From the NCBI GenBank assembly GCA_016786705.1, contig JAEUVV010000013.1, positions 310,001-374,000 on the forward strand: 64,000 nt of DNA, written 5' to 3'. Position numbers and translations under genes: made by a program. Of the stretch, positions 53,196-62,115 are shown one piece after another. Origin of the DNA: Taibaiella sp. (GTDB lineage: Bacteria > Bacteroidota > Bacteroidia > Chitinophagales > Chitinophagaceae). Under the pieces are notes generated by a model. That model was not told the origin of the DNA. It did not search any database and worked only from the letters and a program-made list of their open reading frames with translations. The stretch's first letter is position 1. Each line of letters opens with the position of its first letter.

Positions 53196-53236
53196 AAATA
53201 TTAAGGGAGCTAACAATGTTAGCTCCCTTAATATTT
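53196..53236. terminator. Bidirectional terminator, 19-bp stem with AAT loop
   Basis: A perfect 19-bp inverted repeat (53196-53214 with 53218-53236) encloses AAT, between convergent stops at 53180 and 53257. Confidence 0.85.
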
Positions 53237-53256
53237 TTATAGAATTTAAATATATT

Positions 53257-54132
53257 TTATTGCCCTCTTCCAAAAATTCTCGGGCAACGTGATTGTAAAT
53301 ATCTTTTCGCATTACCAAAGGCGTCAAAATAAATGGTCGCTGTAATACCCGCGGTCCAGTACCAGTCGTTTCCTTTGAAATCCCCGCGCTGGAACCGGTA
53401 GTTAGGATAATTACCATCCCAGAAATAATGTTCGTTACCCCGGTACGACATGGCTGCAGCCTCTTTACTTACATAACGGCTTAAGGTATCCAGGTTTACA
53501 TACGTTTTACTTACATCATCTATATAATCAGTAGAGGTATAGCGCAGGTTAACTTCGCCACATAGCATTACGGTTTTACCAATGAAGAATTTAAAACCAC
53601 CACCGATCGGGAAAGCCGCGTTTACAAGTGGGTAAACTTTTCGGTCAGGGTATTGGGATAAACCTTGCCCTTCTGTTCTCAAATCCCGTAAATAATGTTT
53701 CTCTCCTGTTGGGTCATAAGCGAAAGGATTACCATAAAAGGCACCTACACCCGCAAAAATGTATGGAGTGAATTTAAAACGGCTCTCCCCTCCTACCGGC
53801 AAAAGGTTCAATTCTATACCGCCATAAATCTCTCCCATCCTGTTGGTAAAGCTTAAATTTCTTTTTTTGTAAGTTGCATTCAGGGAAACGCTGTCTGCCG
53901 CAGTGAGGTTAATATAGTTTGCGGCGAACCTGAAACCGAAATGATTATTTACAAAATATTTGTATATAATTCCAAAAGACGGGCGCATCAGGCGATTGTC
54001 TTCAGGAATAAAATTCGGTTGTAAATCTCCGTAAAACGTACTTGCAGCGGCAGTAATACCGATCTCATGGTGTTTTTGAGCATTCACGATAAGTGGTAAA
54101 GCTACAATTGCAGAAAGTAAAAGTTTTTTCAT
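53257..54132 (-). CDS. Outer-membrane barrel protein, PorG/DUF6089-like
   Basis: The 291-residue protein has a signal peptide ending near IVNAQ (residue 19) and a beta-barrel-like mature part. HHEIGITAAASTFYGDLQPN at 21-40 resembles the start of PorG, the DUF6089-family barrel needed for type IX secretion; CHU_C cargo proteins in this window would use that system. The C-terminal YLQSRCPRIFGRG segment with Cys is also seen in that family. The assignment rests on the N-terminal similarity and on barrel pattern. A strong TTG-N19-TATATTTG promoter precedes it. Confidence 0.7.
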   Translation of the reverse strand: MKKLLLSAIVALPLIVNAQKHHEIGITAAASTFYGDLQPNFIPEDNRLMRPSFGIIYKYFVNNHFGFRFAANYINLTAADSVSLNATYKKRNLSFTNRMGEIYGGIELNLLPVGGESRFKFTPYIFAGVGAFYGNPFAYDPTGEKHYLRDLRTEGQGLSQYPDRKVYPLVNAAFPIGGGFKFFIGKTVMLCGEVNLRYTSTDYIDDVSKTYVNLDTLSRYVSKEAAAMSYRGNEHYFWDGNYPNYRFQRGDFKGNDWYWTAGITATIYFDAFGNAKRYLQSRCPRIFGRGQ

Positions 54133-54217
54133 CAGAATTAATATCTTGATTTAAAAATCGACCAACAAGCTTCTTCAAGACCGAAACGTTAATAGTTTCA
54201 GAACTCAATCTAGCTCA

Positions 54218-54247
54218 CAAATATAATTTTTAAGGTGGTAAAAACAA
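54218..54247 (-). promoter_or_regulatory. Promoter for the PorG-like gene
   Basis: On the minus strand TTG at 54247-54245 is followed after 19 bp by TATATTTG at 54225-54218. This is a close match to the Bacteroidota consensus, giving a leader of about 80 bases. The 342-bp gap 54133-54474 otherwise holds the rlpA promoter and no gene that I can support. Confidence 0.65.
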
Positions 54248-54416
54248 AGATTTATCATTTTATTTTTTTCGAAATCTAAATTCAAAGCCACTTATTTAGA
54301 GCGCAGAAATGATTAAAATAAAGCGCGCAAAGGCTCACAACATATAAATAACAAATCATAAACTATTGATAACAAGTAACTTAACATCTAGTTGGCATTT
54401 TTTTAACGATAAAAGC

Positions 54417-54447
54417 TTGCATTTTGAGGTATATGGAGCTACCTTTG
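54417..54447 (+). promoter_or_regulatory. Promoter for the RlpA-like gene
   Basis: TTG at 54417-54419 and TACCTTTG at 54440-54447 are separated by exactly 20 bp. The predicted transcript would start near 54453, so ATG 54475, not the upstream frame start at 54424, is the likely translation start. Confidence 0.7.
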
Positions 54448-54474
54448 CAACCGAACAAAAAATATATTTGGATT

Positions 54475-54915
54475 ATGGTGCTGAAGAAAATTGTATGTTC
54501 AATTATAGCTCTTTTGATGGTAAACTTCGCGGCCGTTCAATTGAACGCGCAGAAAGGCGGTGATTCAAAAACCGGTACAGCAAGTTATTACCACAACAAA
54601 TTTGTAGGCAGGAAAACAGCTAATGGCGAAACCTTTAGCAACACAAAATACACTGCTGCCTGCAATCAATACCCATTAGGAACTTACCTGAAGGTTACCA
54701 ATAACAAAAACGGCAAAACGGTTTATGTTAAAGTAAATGACCGCATAGGACATCCTAAAAGGGTAATTGACCTGACTCATCGCGCTGCAAAAGATCTTAG
54801 TTTTACCAATAGCGGACTGGCAAATGTGACTATCGAAGTCGTCAACTCCGACTTAGGGCAGCGTAAGATCCTCGCACAAACCAATGACCAGGGTGTAAGC
54901 GATAATACTTTATAA
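54475..54915 (+). CDS. rlpA: RlpA-like double-psi beta-barrel protein
   Basis: The 146-residue exported protein has a signal peptide (KKIVCSIIALLMVNFAAVQL to NAQ). It then carries the RlpA double-psi beta-barrel: TGTASYYHNKFVGRKTANGE, NQYPLGTYLKVTN and VNDRIGHPKRVIDLTHRAA. RlpA proteins are septal lytic transglycosylases or peptidoglycan binders. The catalytic His/Asp positions typical of the barrel are represented by the NDR...DLT segments. The SPOR domain of E. coli RlpA is absent, so this is the short form. It ends with a hairpin. Confidence 0.88.
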   Translation: MVLKKIVCSIIALLMVNFAAVQLNAQKGGDSKTGTASYYHNKFVGRKTANGETFSNTKYTAACNQYPLGTYLKVTNNKNGKTVYVKVNDRIGHPKRVIDLTHRAAKDLSFTNSGLANVTIEVVNSDLGQRKILAQTNDQGVSDNTL

Positions 54916-54935
54916 GAGCATAAAAAATTGTACAA

Positions 54936-54958
54936 AAGGCTACCCTTCGGGTAGCCTT
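54936..54958 (+). terminator. Terminator after rlpA
   Basis: AAGGCTACCC and GGGTAGCCTT form a 10-bp stem around TTC, 20 bp after the rlpA stop. The downstream T-run is weak. Confidence 0.65.
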
Positions 54959-55135
54959 ACTTATTTATACAGGCTATATATGTATCAATAAATTTTACAA
55001 TACTTTTTCCGCCGGGTATTCGGTAATCTGTAAATCTCGCTGTATCTTTGCCTATTCAGTTTGGACCTTTTCGTTACCACCTTGAACATAACGGAACCAG
55101 ACCTTTGACAATGAAGTGAACAACAAGACTTTGTG

Positions 55136-56665
55136 ATGGAAAACAACAACAACAATATTAGTAGCGATACCGAATTTTTAGAGTCCTTTGCAGAGAAAGA
55201 GTATGAACATGGGTTCATTACCGATATCGAAATGGATATCCTGCCTCCAGGTCTTAATGAAGACACCGTAAGATTTATTTCTGCCAAAAAAAATGAACCG
55301 GAGTGGATGCTGCAATGGCGGCTGAAAGCCTACCAGGCATTTTTGAAAATGGAATTGCCGGACTGGCAGAACTTTAAAATGCCGGAAATGAACTTCCAGG
55401 GCATTTCCTACTATGCCGCGCCAAAAAACACCCCGAAATACAATAGTATTGACGAAGTAGACCCGGAACTACTGGCTACTTTCGAGAAACTGGGTATTCC
55501 TTTAAATGAGCGTAAAAAATTGCTGGGCGTTAAAGAAGACGAGCCGGAGCAACAATTAGACGAAAACGGCAACCCGGTGGAAAGACCTTTAGTAGCGGTA
55601 GACGCCGTATTTGACTCCGTTTCTGTAGCGACCACCTATAAAGAAGAATTAAAGAAGCACGGCATTATCTTCTGCTCCATCTCTGAAGCGATCAAGGACC
55701 ACCCGGAACTGGTACAGCAGTACTTAGGTTCTGTGGTACCACAAACCGACAATATTTTCGCCGCGCTTAACTCGGCTGTTTTCTCGGACGGTTCCTTTGT
55801 ATATATCCCTAAAGGCGTGCGTTGCCCGATGGAGCTATCTACTTATTTCCGGATCAATGCCGAAAACACCGGCCAGTTTGAGCGTACCTTAATTATCGCC
55901 GATGAGGATGCTTATGTGAGCTACCTGGAAGGCTGTACGGCACCGCAACGTGATGAGAACCAATTGCACGCTGCCGTAGTAGAAATCGTAGCCCAGAAAA
56001 ATGCCGAGGTAAAATACAGTACGGTACAAAACTGGTACCCTGGCGACAAAGAAGGTAACGGTGGCGTATACAACTTCGTAACCAAACGCGGTATCTGTAA
56101 AGGTGCTAACAGCATTATTTCCTGGACCCAGGTAGAGACAGGAAGTTCCATTACCTGGAAATATCCTTCTGTGATCTTACAAGGTGATAATAGTTATGGT
56201 GAGTTTTATAGTGTAGCGGTAGCTAAAGGCAAGCAAATTGCCGATACCGGCACCAAAATGCTGCACCTGGGTAAAAATACCCGTAGCCGCATCATCTCCA
56301 AAGGTATCTCTGCCGGTAACGGCCAGAATTCTTACCGCGGCCTGGTGAGCATCGGTACTAAAGCAGATCATGCGCGTAACTTCACCCAATGTGATTCCAT
56401 GCTGATCGGCGATCGCTGCGGCGCGCATACTTTCCCTTACATTGAAGGTAAAAACCCGACAGCTACTTTAGAGCACGAAGCCACTACATCAAAGATTGGT
56501 GAAGACCAGATTTTCTACTTAAATGCGCGCGGTATCGATACCGAGAAAGCGGTAGAGATGATCGTGAATGGTTTCGCTAAAGAAGTACTGAACAAATTAC
56601 CAATGGAATTCGCGGTAGAGGCTCAAAAGCTGCTTGCCGTATCGCTCGAAGGAAGTGTGGGCTAA
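55136..56665 (+). CDS. sufB: Fe-S cluster assembly protein SufB
   Basis: SufB is the scaffold subunit of the SufBCD complex that assembles Fe-S clusters. The 509-residue protein has the family motifs AALNSAVFSDGSFVYIPKGV near 200-219, YLEGCTAPQRDENQLHAAVV near 262-281, SRIISKGISAGNGQNSYRGL near 384-403 and GDRCGAHTFPYIEGKNPTAT near 425-444. The conserved Cys region is intact. A GTG one codon upstream exists, but the ATG at 55136 is chosen. It begins the suf cluster; the next suf gene is separated by an unrelated small gene. Confidence 0.95.
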   Translation: MENNNNNISSDTEFLESFAEKEYEHGFITDIEMDILPPGLNEDTVRFISAKKNEPEWMLQWRLKAYQAFLKMELPDWQNFKMPEMNFQGISYYAAPKNTPKYNSIDEVDPELLATFEKLGIPLNERKKLLGVKEDEPEQQLDENGNPVERPLVAVDAVFDSVSVATTYKEELKKHGIIFCSISEAIKDHPELVQQYLGSVVPQTDNIFAALNSAVFSDGSFVYIPKGVRCPMELSTYFRINAENTGQFERTLIIADEDAYVSYLEGCTAPQRDENQLHAAVVEIVAQKNAEVKYSTVQNWYPGDKEGNGGVYNFVTKRGICKGANSIISWTQVETGSSITWKYPSVILQGDNSYGEFYSVAVAKGKQIADTGTKMLHLGKNTRSRIISKGISAGNGQNSYRGLVSIGTKADHARNFTQCDSMLIGDRCGAHTFPYIEGKNPTATLEHEATTSKIGEDQIFYLNARGIDTEKAVEMIVNGFAKEVLNKLPMEFAVEAQKLLAVSLEGSVG

Positions 56666-56985
56666 TGCTTACATAAATTAGACATTCAGGATTATGAGGT
56701 ATATAAAAACTTCATTTTACATTACTAACTTCCTTAGTTATTTCTATGAGGTCGAATGTGTTTTACCAATCCGGATGAATTTACCTTTTCAAAGGGTGGC
56801 ATTACAAATGGGAGGGGTAAAATTAAATAATGAAAACAGGATAGAAGCTACCTATTTAGCTGGTGATGGTGAACTTTTACCACAAACAAGATAAGCAGTT
56901 TTTGAAATACCGTTTTAACTTGAATGAAGCATTGGTCAATAAGAAAAATAATTGTTTTAAACACGAAATAAAATCAAACAAATTA
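56666..56985. other. Intergenic stretch after sufB, possibly degraded coding DNA
   Basis: This 320-bp stretch before the small secreted protein contains only a 66-codon open frame (56694-56894) that I cannot support as a gene. It is visibly richer in A and T than sufB. No promoter match or hairpin stood out. It may be leftover from an insertion between sufB and sufC. Confidence 0.35.
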
Positions 56986-57489
56986 ATGAAGAAAGTATTG
57001 CTTTTAACCTGGGCTTTAATAATGTCAGTCGGCCTCTTTGCTCAGTCCAATGATATTGAAACTTTGAAAAAATGGGTGACAGATGAAATCAACAATAATT
57101 ATGCAAAAGATGCCCAAAATACGGTTGGCCAAAAAGTAAGCGATGTAAAAGTTGCTTTTAAGGGAAATACTTTTGTCATCAGCGAAACCAATATTTCCAC
57201 CGATTATGGCGTGCGTAAATATAAAATCGTAACTACAATTCCTTTGAATAAAATAAGTGAAATTCCAATGTTTACAGAAAGCATAGATATTTCTGATAAC
57301 ACAAATCTGGACATTACCATTATGACAAAAGGTGATGAAGATATTATCGAAAAACAAACCGGCGATGATGGCGAAACGATAACGAATAACTTCGGTAATC
57401 ATTCGGTTTATATGAAATTATCTTATGGCACAGAAAAAGTAAATAAGCTCATTAATGCTATACTTGCAATAGCAAAAGCGAGTAAATAA
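56986..57489 (+). CDS. Small secreted protein inserted between sufB and sufC
   Basis: The 167-residue protein starts with a signal peptide (KKVLLLTWALIMSVGLFAQ) at the ATG at 56986; an upstream frame extension is discounted. The mature part is beta-rich and acidic near 100-120 (DISDNTNLDITIMTKGDEDI). It is not a known Fe-S protein and no family was recognised. Its A+T-rich codons differ from the suf genes on either side. It interrupts an otherwise contiguous suf operon and may have entered recently. Function unknown. Confidence 0.6.
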   Translation: MKKVLLLTWALIMSVGLFAQSNDIETLKKWVTDEINNNYAKDAQNTVGQKVSDVKVAFKGNTFVISETNISTDYGVRKYKIVTTIPLNKISEIPMFTESIDISDNTNLDITIMTKGDEDIIEKQTGDDGETITNNFGNHSVYMKLSYGTEKVNKLINAILAIAKASK

Positions 57490-57624
57490 AATAGTAAGTA
57501 TTCTTTAGGTTCTTTTGACTCAATCAAAAGAAAAAGGGATAAACAACAAACAAACAACAGCAACAAATATTAATAAAGAGCTTTGAACCCAAAATTCAAA
57601 ACTCAAAATTCAAAATCTAAGAAA

Positions 57625-58368
57625 GTGTTATCAATCAAAAATTTGCACGCCAGTGTAGAAGATAAAGAAATTTTAAAAGGATTAAACCTGGAAGTTAAAG
57701 CGGGCGAAGTGCACGCGATCATGGGGCCCAACGGAGCCGGAAAATCAAGCCTTGCTTCAGTTTTAGCCGGTCGTGAAAATTATGAAGTAACAGAAGGTAC
57801 CGTGACCCTGGATGGCACAGACATCCTGGAACTGGCTCCTGAAGACAGGGCACGTGAAGGTGTATTCCTGGCTTTCCAATACCCGATCGAAATCCCGGGT
57901 GTATCCAATATCAACTTCCTGAAAACGGCGATGAACGAGATCCGCACTTACCGTGGTGAAGCTCCGCTGACAGCAAAAGAATTCTTACAAAGAAGCCGCG
58001 AGAAGCAGGAACTGGTAGAGTTTGACGCCAAGCTGGTCAACCGCTCCCTTAACGAGGGCTTCTCCGGTGGTGAGAAAAAACGTAACGAAATTTTCCAATT
58101 AGCCATGCTGGAGCCTAAGCTGGCCATCCTGGATGAAACGGATTCCGGCCTGGACATCGATGCCTTACGTATCGTAAGCCGTGGCGTGAATAAACTGCGT
58201 AGTGAAAACAACGCTTTCATCCTCATTACACACTACCAGCGTTTGCTGGATTACATCGTACCGGATTTTGTACACGTACTGGCTGATGGTAAGATCATCA
58301 AAACAGGGGGCAAAGAACTGGCCCTGGAACTGGAAGAGAAAGGCTACGACTGGTTGACGAAGAATTAA
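57625..58368 (+). CDS. sufC: Fe-S cluster assembly ATPase SufC
   Basis: SufC is the ABC-type ATPase of SufBCD. The 247-residue product has Walker A GPNGAGKSS near 34-42, the signature FSGGEKKRNEIFQ near 147-159, Walker B LAILDETDSGLDIDAL and the His loop LITHYQRLLDY. The frame lacks an upstream ATG. I use the GTG at 57625, which aligns with the E. coli SufC start (LSIKDLHVSVEDKAIL compared with LSIKNLHASVEDKEIL here). A TTG at 57583 would add 14 residues. It is followed by sufD after 101 bp. Confidence 0.9.
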   Translation: MLSIKNLHASVEDKEILKGLNLEVKAGEVHAIMGPNGAGKSSLASVLAGRENYEVTEGTVTLDGTDILELAPEDRAREGVFLAFQYPIEIPGVSNINFLKTAMNEIRTYRGEAPLTAKEFLQRSREKQELVEFDAKLVNRSLNEGFSGGEKKRNEIFQLAMLEPKLAILDETDSGLDIDALRIVSRGVNKLRSENNAFILITHYQRLLDYIVPDFVHVLADGKIIKTGGKELALELEEKGYDWLTKN

Positions 58369-58469
58369 TGAGTAGCTTAGCGGATAAGCTAATTAAAAAA
58401 CGTGCTGATGTGTTATTGCGCTAAAACAATAACGAGAGCAACCGAACTATTAAAAGTAATTATTAAATA

Positions 58470-59807
58470 ATGACTTCAATAAAACAATTGGAATCACCTT
58501 TATTTGAAAGCCTGGCGGCACAATATGATATGTTGATCCTGCAAAACCAGGACAGTACAAAAGCATACCGTACTGAGGCTATGGAAGCTTTCCGTAAATT
58601 GGGATTTCCTTCTATAAAAAATGAAGAGTGGCGCTTTACCAACATTTTACCGGTGGTAAAGACCAGCTATGAATTAACCGCAGCAACTACAATAGATGCG
58701 GAGCAAATCAATAAAGCAAAAGCACTCATTGAAAATACCTACAGAAATCTTTTTGCTGAAGACGAAGCTGATCGTGTAGTCCTGATCAATGGTGTTATCG
58801 CTGATAGCTTAAGCAAGTTACCGGAACAAAAAGGTTTGCATTTTTCCGAGATCAAAGAGGCGACCGAGCAAGCAGGCTTCCAGGATCATTTTGGCAAGAT
58901 CCTGAATATTAAAGACAATGCATTCGCCGCTTTAAACAGCGCGATGTTCCAGGATGGTGTTTTCATCGCCGTTGAAAAAAATGTTGTGGTAGAAAAACCG
59001 ATTCACGTTATTAAAGTGATCCTTAGCGGGCAGGCAATGATGCAGCAAAGCAGGGACCTTTTTGTACTGGATCAAAACGCGGAACTGAATGTCGTTGAGT
59101 CCTACCTGACAGATATTGCACAGCCTGTATTCTTAAATGCAGCTGCAGAAGTGGTACTGGCTGAAAATGCAAAGTTCAACCACTATGATCTCCAGAAGGC
59201 AGATGCCCACCTGCGCATTATTCAAAGAACAGAAGCCGCGCAGCAAAAACATTCCAATTACAGCAATTATACCTTCACTTTACCGGGAGCCGGTTTTGTA
59301 AGAAACAACCTGGCTTTACACCTGAACGATGTCGATATAGAAAGCCATTTATATGGTCTCTACCTGACCGCAGATAGCCAATTGGTGGACAACCATACCG
59401 AAGTGCATCACAAGATGCCAAGAGGCGAAAGCAACCAGTTGTACAAGGGCATTATCATGGATAAGAGTAAGGCGGTGTTTAACGGTAAGATCTTCGTTTA
59501 TGAAGACGCGCAAAAAACTAATGCTTTCCAGCAAAGTAATAATGTTTTGTTCAGCGAGCAGGCGACCGTGAATGCCAAGCCGCAGCTGGAGATCTTCGCA
59601 GATGATGTGAAATGTAGCCATGGTACTACTATAGGCCAGCTGAATAAAGAAGCTTTATTCTACCTGAAAAGCCGTGGTATCGGCGAAAACCAGGCCAAAC
59701 AGTTAATGGTAAAAGCATTTGCTTTTGATGTGGCGGAAAAAATAAAAATCCCGGCACTTAAAAATTACGTGGAGACCCTGATTGAAGCAGAAATGGAAAA
59801 CAGGTAA
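58470..59807 (+). CDS. sufD: Fe-S cluster assembly protein SufD
   Basis: SufD pairs with SufB in the Fe-S scaffold complex. The 445-residue protein has the RIIQRTEAAQQKHSNY region near 250 and AFQQSNNVLFSEQATVNAKP near 353-372, followed by KCSHGTTIGQL near 383-393, where the conserved His and Cys sit. The start MTSIKQLESPLFESL is clear. The cysteine desulfurase SufS and SufE/SufU are not in this window, so they are encoded elsewhere. It ends at a 40-bp perfect palindrome. Confidence 0.93.
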   Translation: MTSIKQLESPLFESLAAQYDMLILQNQDSTKAYRTEAMEAFRKLGFPSIKNEEWRFTNILPVVKTSYELTAATTIDAEQINKAKALIENTYRNLFAEDEADRVVLINGVIADSLSKLPEQKGLHFSEIKEATEQAGFQDHFGKILNIKDNAFAALNSAMFQDGVFIAVEKNVVVEKPIHVIKVILSGQAMMQQSRDLFVLDQNAELNVVESYLTDIAQPVFLNAAAEVVLAENAKFNHYDLQKADAHLRIIQRTEAAQQKHSNYSNYTFTLPGAGFVRNNLALHLNDVDIESHLYGLYLTADSQLVDNHTEVHHKMPRGESNQLYKGIIMDKSKAVFNGKIFVYEDAQKTNAFQQSNNVLFSEQATVNAKPQLEIFADDVKCSHGTTIGQLNKEALFYLKSRGIGENQAKQLMVKAFAFDVAEKIKIPALKNYVETLIEAEMENR

Positions 59808-59823
59808 TCAATAAAATAAGTTT

Positions 59824-59863
59824 CAAAACAAAATGGAGGCAAATTTGCCTCCATTTTGTTTTG
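59824..59863. terminator. Bidirectional terminator, 40-bp perfect palindrome
   Basis: The 20-bp arms CAAAACAAAATGGAGGCAAA and its complement form a perfect palindrome between the convergent stops at 59807 and 59881. It would fold into a long stem with a small loop and A/T-rich ends. Confidence 0.85.
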
Positions 59864-59880
59864 TACGCCATGCAATAACA

Positions 59881-60498
59881 TCAGGACAATAGCATTATTT
59901 CCTTCTGTAAATTACCCCTGGCCCGCGCTTCCAGTTTATTATAAAAATAATCTGTTTTAAAAATGCGCGCCGCACTTAAGAAATGCCTGAGTACCTGTAC
60001 CCGGCCCGGCTTATAAAGCTCATCGGGGTATATAATATATTCTTCACGCACTTGTTGCGCATAATCCAGGTACTGCGGCCATGCGGCGCCTAATATATTC
60101 AGGTCTATGTCCAGCAGGTAATTCGTATCCCTATCCTCAGACTTTTCATGTTTTCGCGTCGCGAGGATCAAGGCTACAACTTTACCGATACGCTTAAAGC
60201 CAAGCATTGCCAGCCTTTTACGTGCTATCACAGCACTTCGCGCTTCATTATCTTTCCTTTGGGCATTGTAAACAATATCATGATAAAATATGGCCAACCG
60301 GATCGCCTCGGGGTCGGTACAGGCTTCTTTTACCTCATCCAGTGCAGTAAGCATCTGCTCAATATGCCGCAGCGTATGGTAATGCCGCCCTGGCGAACTG
60401 TAGGCAGTTTCAAGTTCATGCCAGCAAGCGGCAACCTGCTGTTCATTTTTCGAAAAATTATTGACTACAGCCTGGAAACGGGATGCCGGATTTATCAT
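59881..60498 (-). CDS. HD-domain metal-dependent phosphohydrolase
   Basis: The 205-residue protein belongs to the predicted HD-superfamily hydrolases (COG4339). YHTLRHIEQML at 40-50 holds His41 and His45, FYHDIVYNAQ has the HD pair (His73, Asp74), and DIDLNILGA near 129-137 the last Asp. It probably hydrolyses a nucleotide or phosphoester, but the substrate is unknown. It converges with sufD at a strong hairpin. No clear partner lies upstream. Confidence 0.8.
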   Translation of the reverse strand: MINPASRFQAVVNNFSKNEQQVAACWHELETAYSSPGRHYHTLRHIEQMLTALDEVKEACTDPEAIRLAIFYHDIVYNAQRKDNEARSAVIARKRLAMLGFKRIGKVVALILATRKHEKSEDRDTNYLLDIDLNILGAAWPQYLDYAQQVREEYIIYPDELYKPGRVQVLRHFLSAARIFKTDYFYNKLEARARGNLQKEIMLLS

Positions 60499-60581
60499 CG
60501 GTTCAATTTAATTGTGTTGTTGTACGCATGATTTAGCACTACTAAATTAAGCATATACCAGCAGTACCCAAAGAAGCCACT

Positions 60582-62000
60582 TTATTTGCGCACGCCTTCC
60601 CCGATCTTATGGCCATATTGGGTCATTTCTAATTGTATAGTGCCATCACTTTGCGGCGTAAATTTCATTGATCCATCGGCACCACCCTGCATGATTGCCT
60701 GAAAAGTGTTCGCGGAAGTGGGAAAGAACCGCATGTCCCAGTCTACTTTATCGGTATTATAAACTAAATGATGGTCCAGGTAGGAAATGATATGCTTTGT
60801 TGCCGTATCCCCGGGGTCGGTATATGTCCCCGCAAATTGCCTGAGGGCCGCTTCCGGTAATTTTATTTTTTTGGGTATAGGATCAGCAACCGGCTTGTCC
60901 TCCAGGATCCCGACAATTTCATCGTAAGGACAAATTCCTTTATCAAAGTTGTTCAGAATAATGATGGTCCTGTCCTTTTCCACATCGTGATAAGTAAGTG
61001 TGATGTAACCATCCCAGCTGCCGGTATGCCCGTAGCTCTTGAGCCTATACTCTTTTTGACGTACATCAAAGCCAAAACCATAATTGACCTTTTTATGTTC
61101 GTTTGTCTGGCTAACGGCCATAACAGTATCAAATTCCTGCCGGCTTAATAATTGGTTGCTTTTAAGTGCATTGATCCATTTATACATATCCTCAACAGTA
61201 GAGTTTACTTTTGCATTGCCCACTATACCATCCATATAACAGGCCATCATCCGCCCTACTCTTTCATCGTCTGTAGTTGCCTTTTCAAAAGAATTCGGCA
61301 CCCATACATAGCCGGTCGCGTAATTGCTAATATCCCGGGGAGCCAGGCGCCTGTTGTAAATAAAGGTCCGGTCCATTTTTAGGGGCTTAAATATTTTTGT
61401 GGACAAATAGCTGTCCAGGTCCTGGCCGGATGCTCTTTCTATGATCGTGGCTAAGAGCGCATAATTGGTATTACAGTAATCGTGCCGGGTATTGGGGGTA
61501 AATTCCAGGGTATCTTTCCGCTGTGCATAATATTGCACCAGGTCCGCATTAGTAGCGATCTTATTATTGTTCCAGTTTTCCCGGAACCCTGCCAGAAACT
61601 CGGGTATGCCACTGGTGTGGTGCAACAGGTCATAGATTTTCACCCCTTTAAAATTTTGTAATTCCGGGAGATAGCGGGTTATATCATCCGTATAATTTAT
61701 TTTACCTTCCCGGTGCAGTAATGCGATACCTACGCCTATAAACTGTTTGCTACAGGAGGCCAGCTCAAAAACGGTTTGGGGATTATTGCGGGCCTTGTTT
61801 AGCTCATTACTATAGCCCTTACCGGCTTTGTACAAGACTTTGCCCTGCTCGGCGATCAATACGCTGCCACTGAACTGGTTTTGGGCGGCGAGCATATTAA
61901 ACAAAGTATCCAGTCTTTTCTCTACTGACTTATTTTGTCCCAAGCTATAAGTGCTTATGGCACACAAAAGAAGGCCCAGGATGAGATTTTTGTAATTCAT
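60582..62000 (-). CDS. Serine hydrolase of the class C beta-lactamase / penicillin-binding fold
   Basis: The 472-residue exported protein has a signal peptide ending near YSLGQ, then a penicillin-binding-like serine hydrolase domain. The catalytic SxxK is Ser82-x-x-Lys85 in FELASCSKQF, the YxN is Tyr175-Cys-Asn177, and the third motif is GHTG near 325. A C-terminal lipocalin-like domain follows (to the end). Family members include esterases, DD-peptidases and class C beta-lactamases, so activity on beta-lactams is not assured. Its leader matches that of the next gene (see repeat), and a BlaR1/BlaI pair lies just upstream, so induction by that pair is plausible. Confidence 0.88.
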   Translation of the reverse strand: MNYKNLILGLLLCAISTYSLGQNKSVEKRLDTLFNMLAAQNQFSGSVLIAEQGKVLYKAGKGYSNELNKARNNPQTVFELASCSKQFIGVGIALLHREGKINYTDDITRYLPELQNFKGVKIYDLLHHTSGIPEFLAGFRENWNNNKIATNADLVQYYAQRKDTLEFTPNTRHDYCNTNYALLATIIERASGQDLDSYLSTKIFKPLKMDRTFIYNRRLAPRDISNYATGYVWVPNSFEKATTDDERVGRMMACYMDGIVGNAKVNSTVEDMYKWINALKSNQLLSRQEFDTVMAVSQTNEHKKVNYGFGFDVRQKEYRLKSYGHTGSWDGYITLTYHDVEKDRTIIILNNFDKGICPYDEIVGILEDKPVADPIPKKIKLPEAALRQFAGTYTDPGDTATKHIISYLDHHLVYNTDKVDWDMRFFPTSANTFQAIMQGGADGSMKFTPQSDGTIQLEMTQYGHKIGEGVRK

Positions 62001-62026
62001 CTGAAATTAATTTTACAATAAAAGTT
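61992..62026 (-). repeat. Leader repeat copy 1, overlapping the serine hydrolase start
   Basis: This 35-bp segment is nearly identical to 62344-62377, with one deleted base and two substitutions. It includes the first bases of the coding sequence and the palindrome-like TTTTACAATAAAA at 62011-62023. Confidence 0.8.
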
Positions 62027-62115
62027 AAGCAAATAACAGACCTGAAACAGGCTGCTTGCAAGTGATTTAATTAGGTGAAGTCTGATGGCCTTGGCCTGAT
62101 TTTTCTTTCTGCGGT

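Noticed and set aside
56694..56894. Possible small gene after sufB
   Set aside because: The 66-codon frame has no recognisable family, promoter or start context; it is reported only as unassigned sequence.
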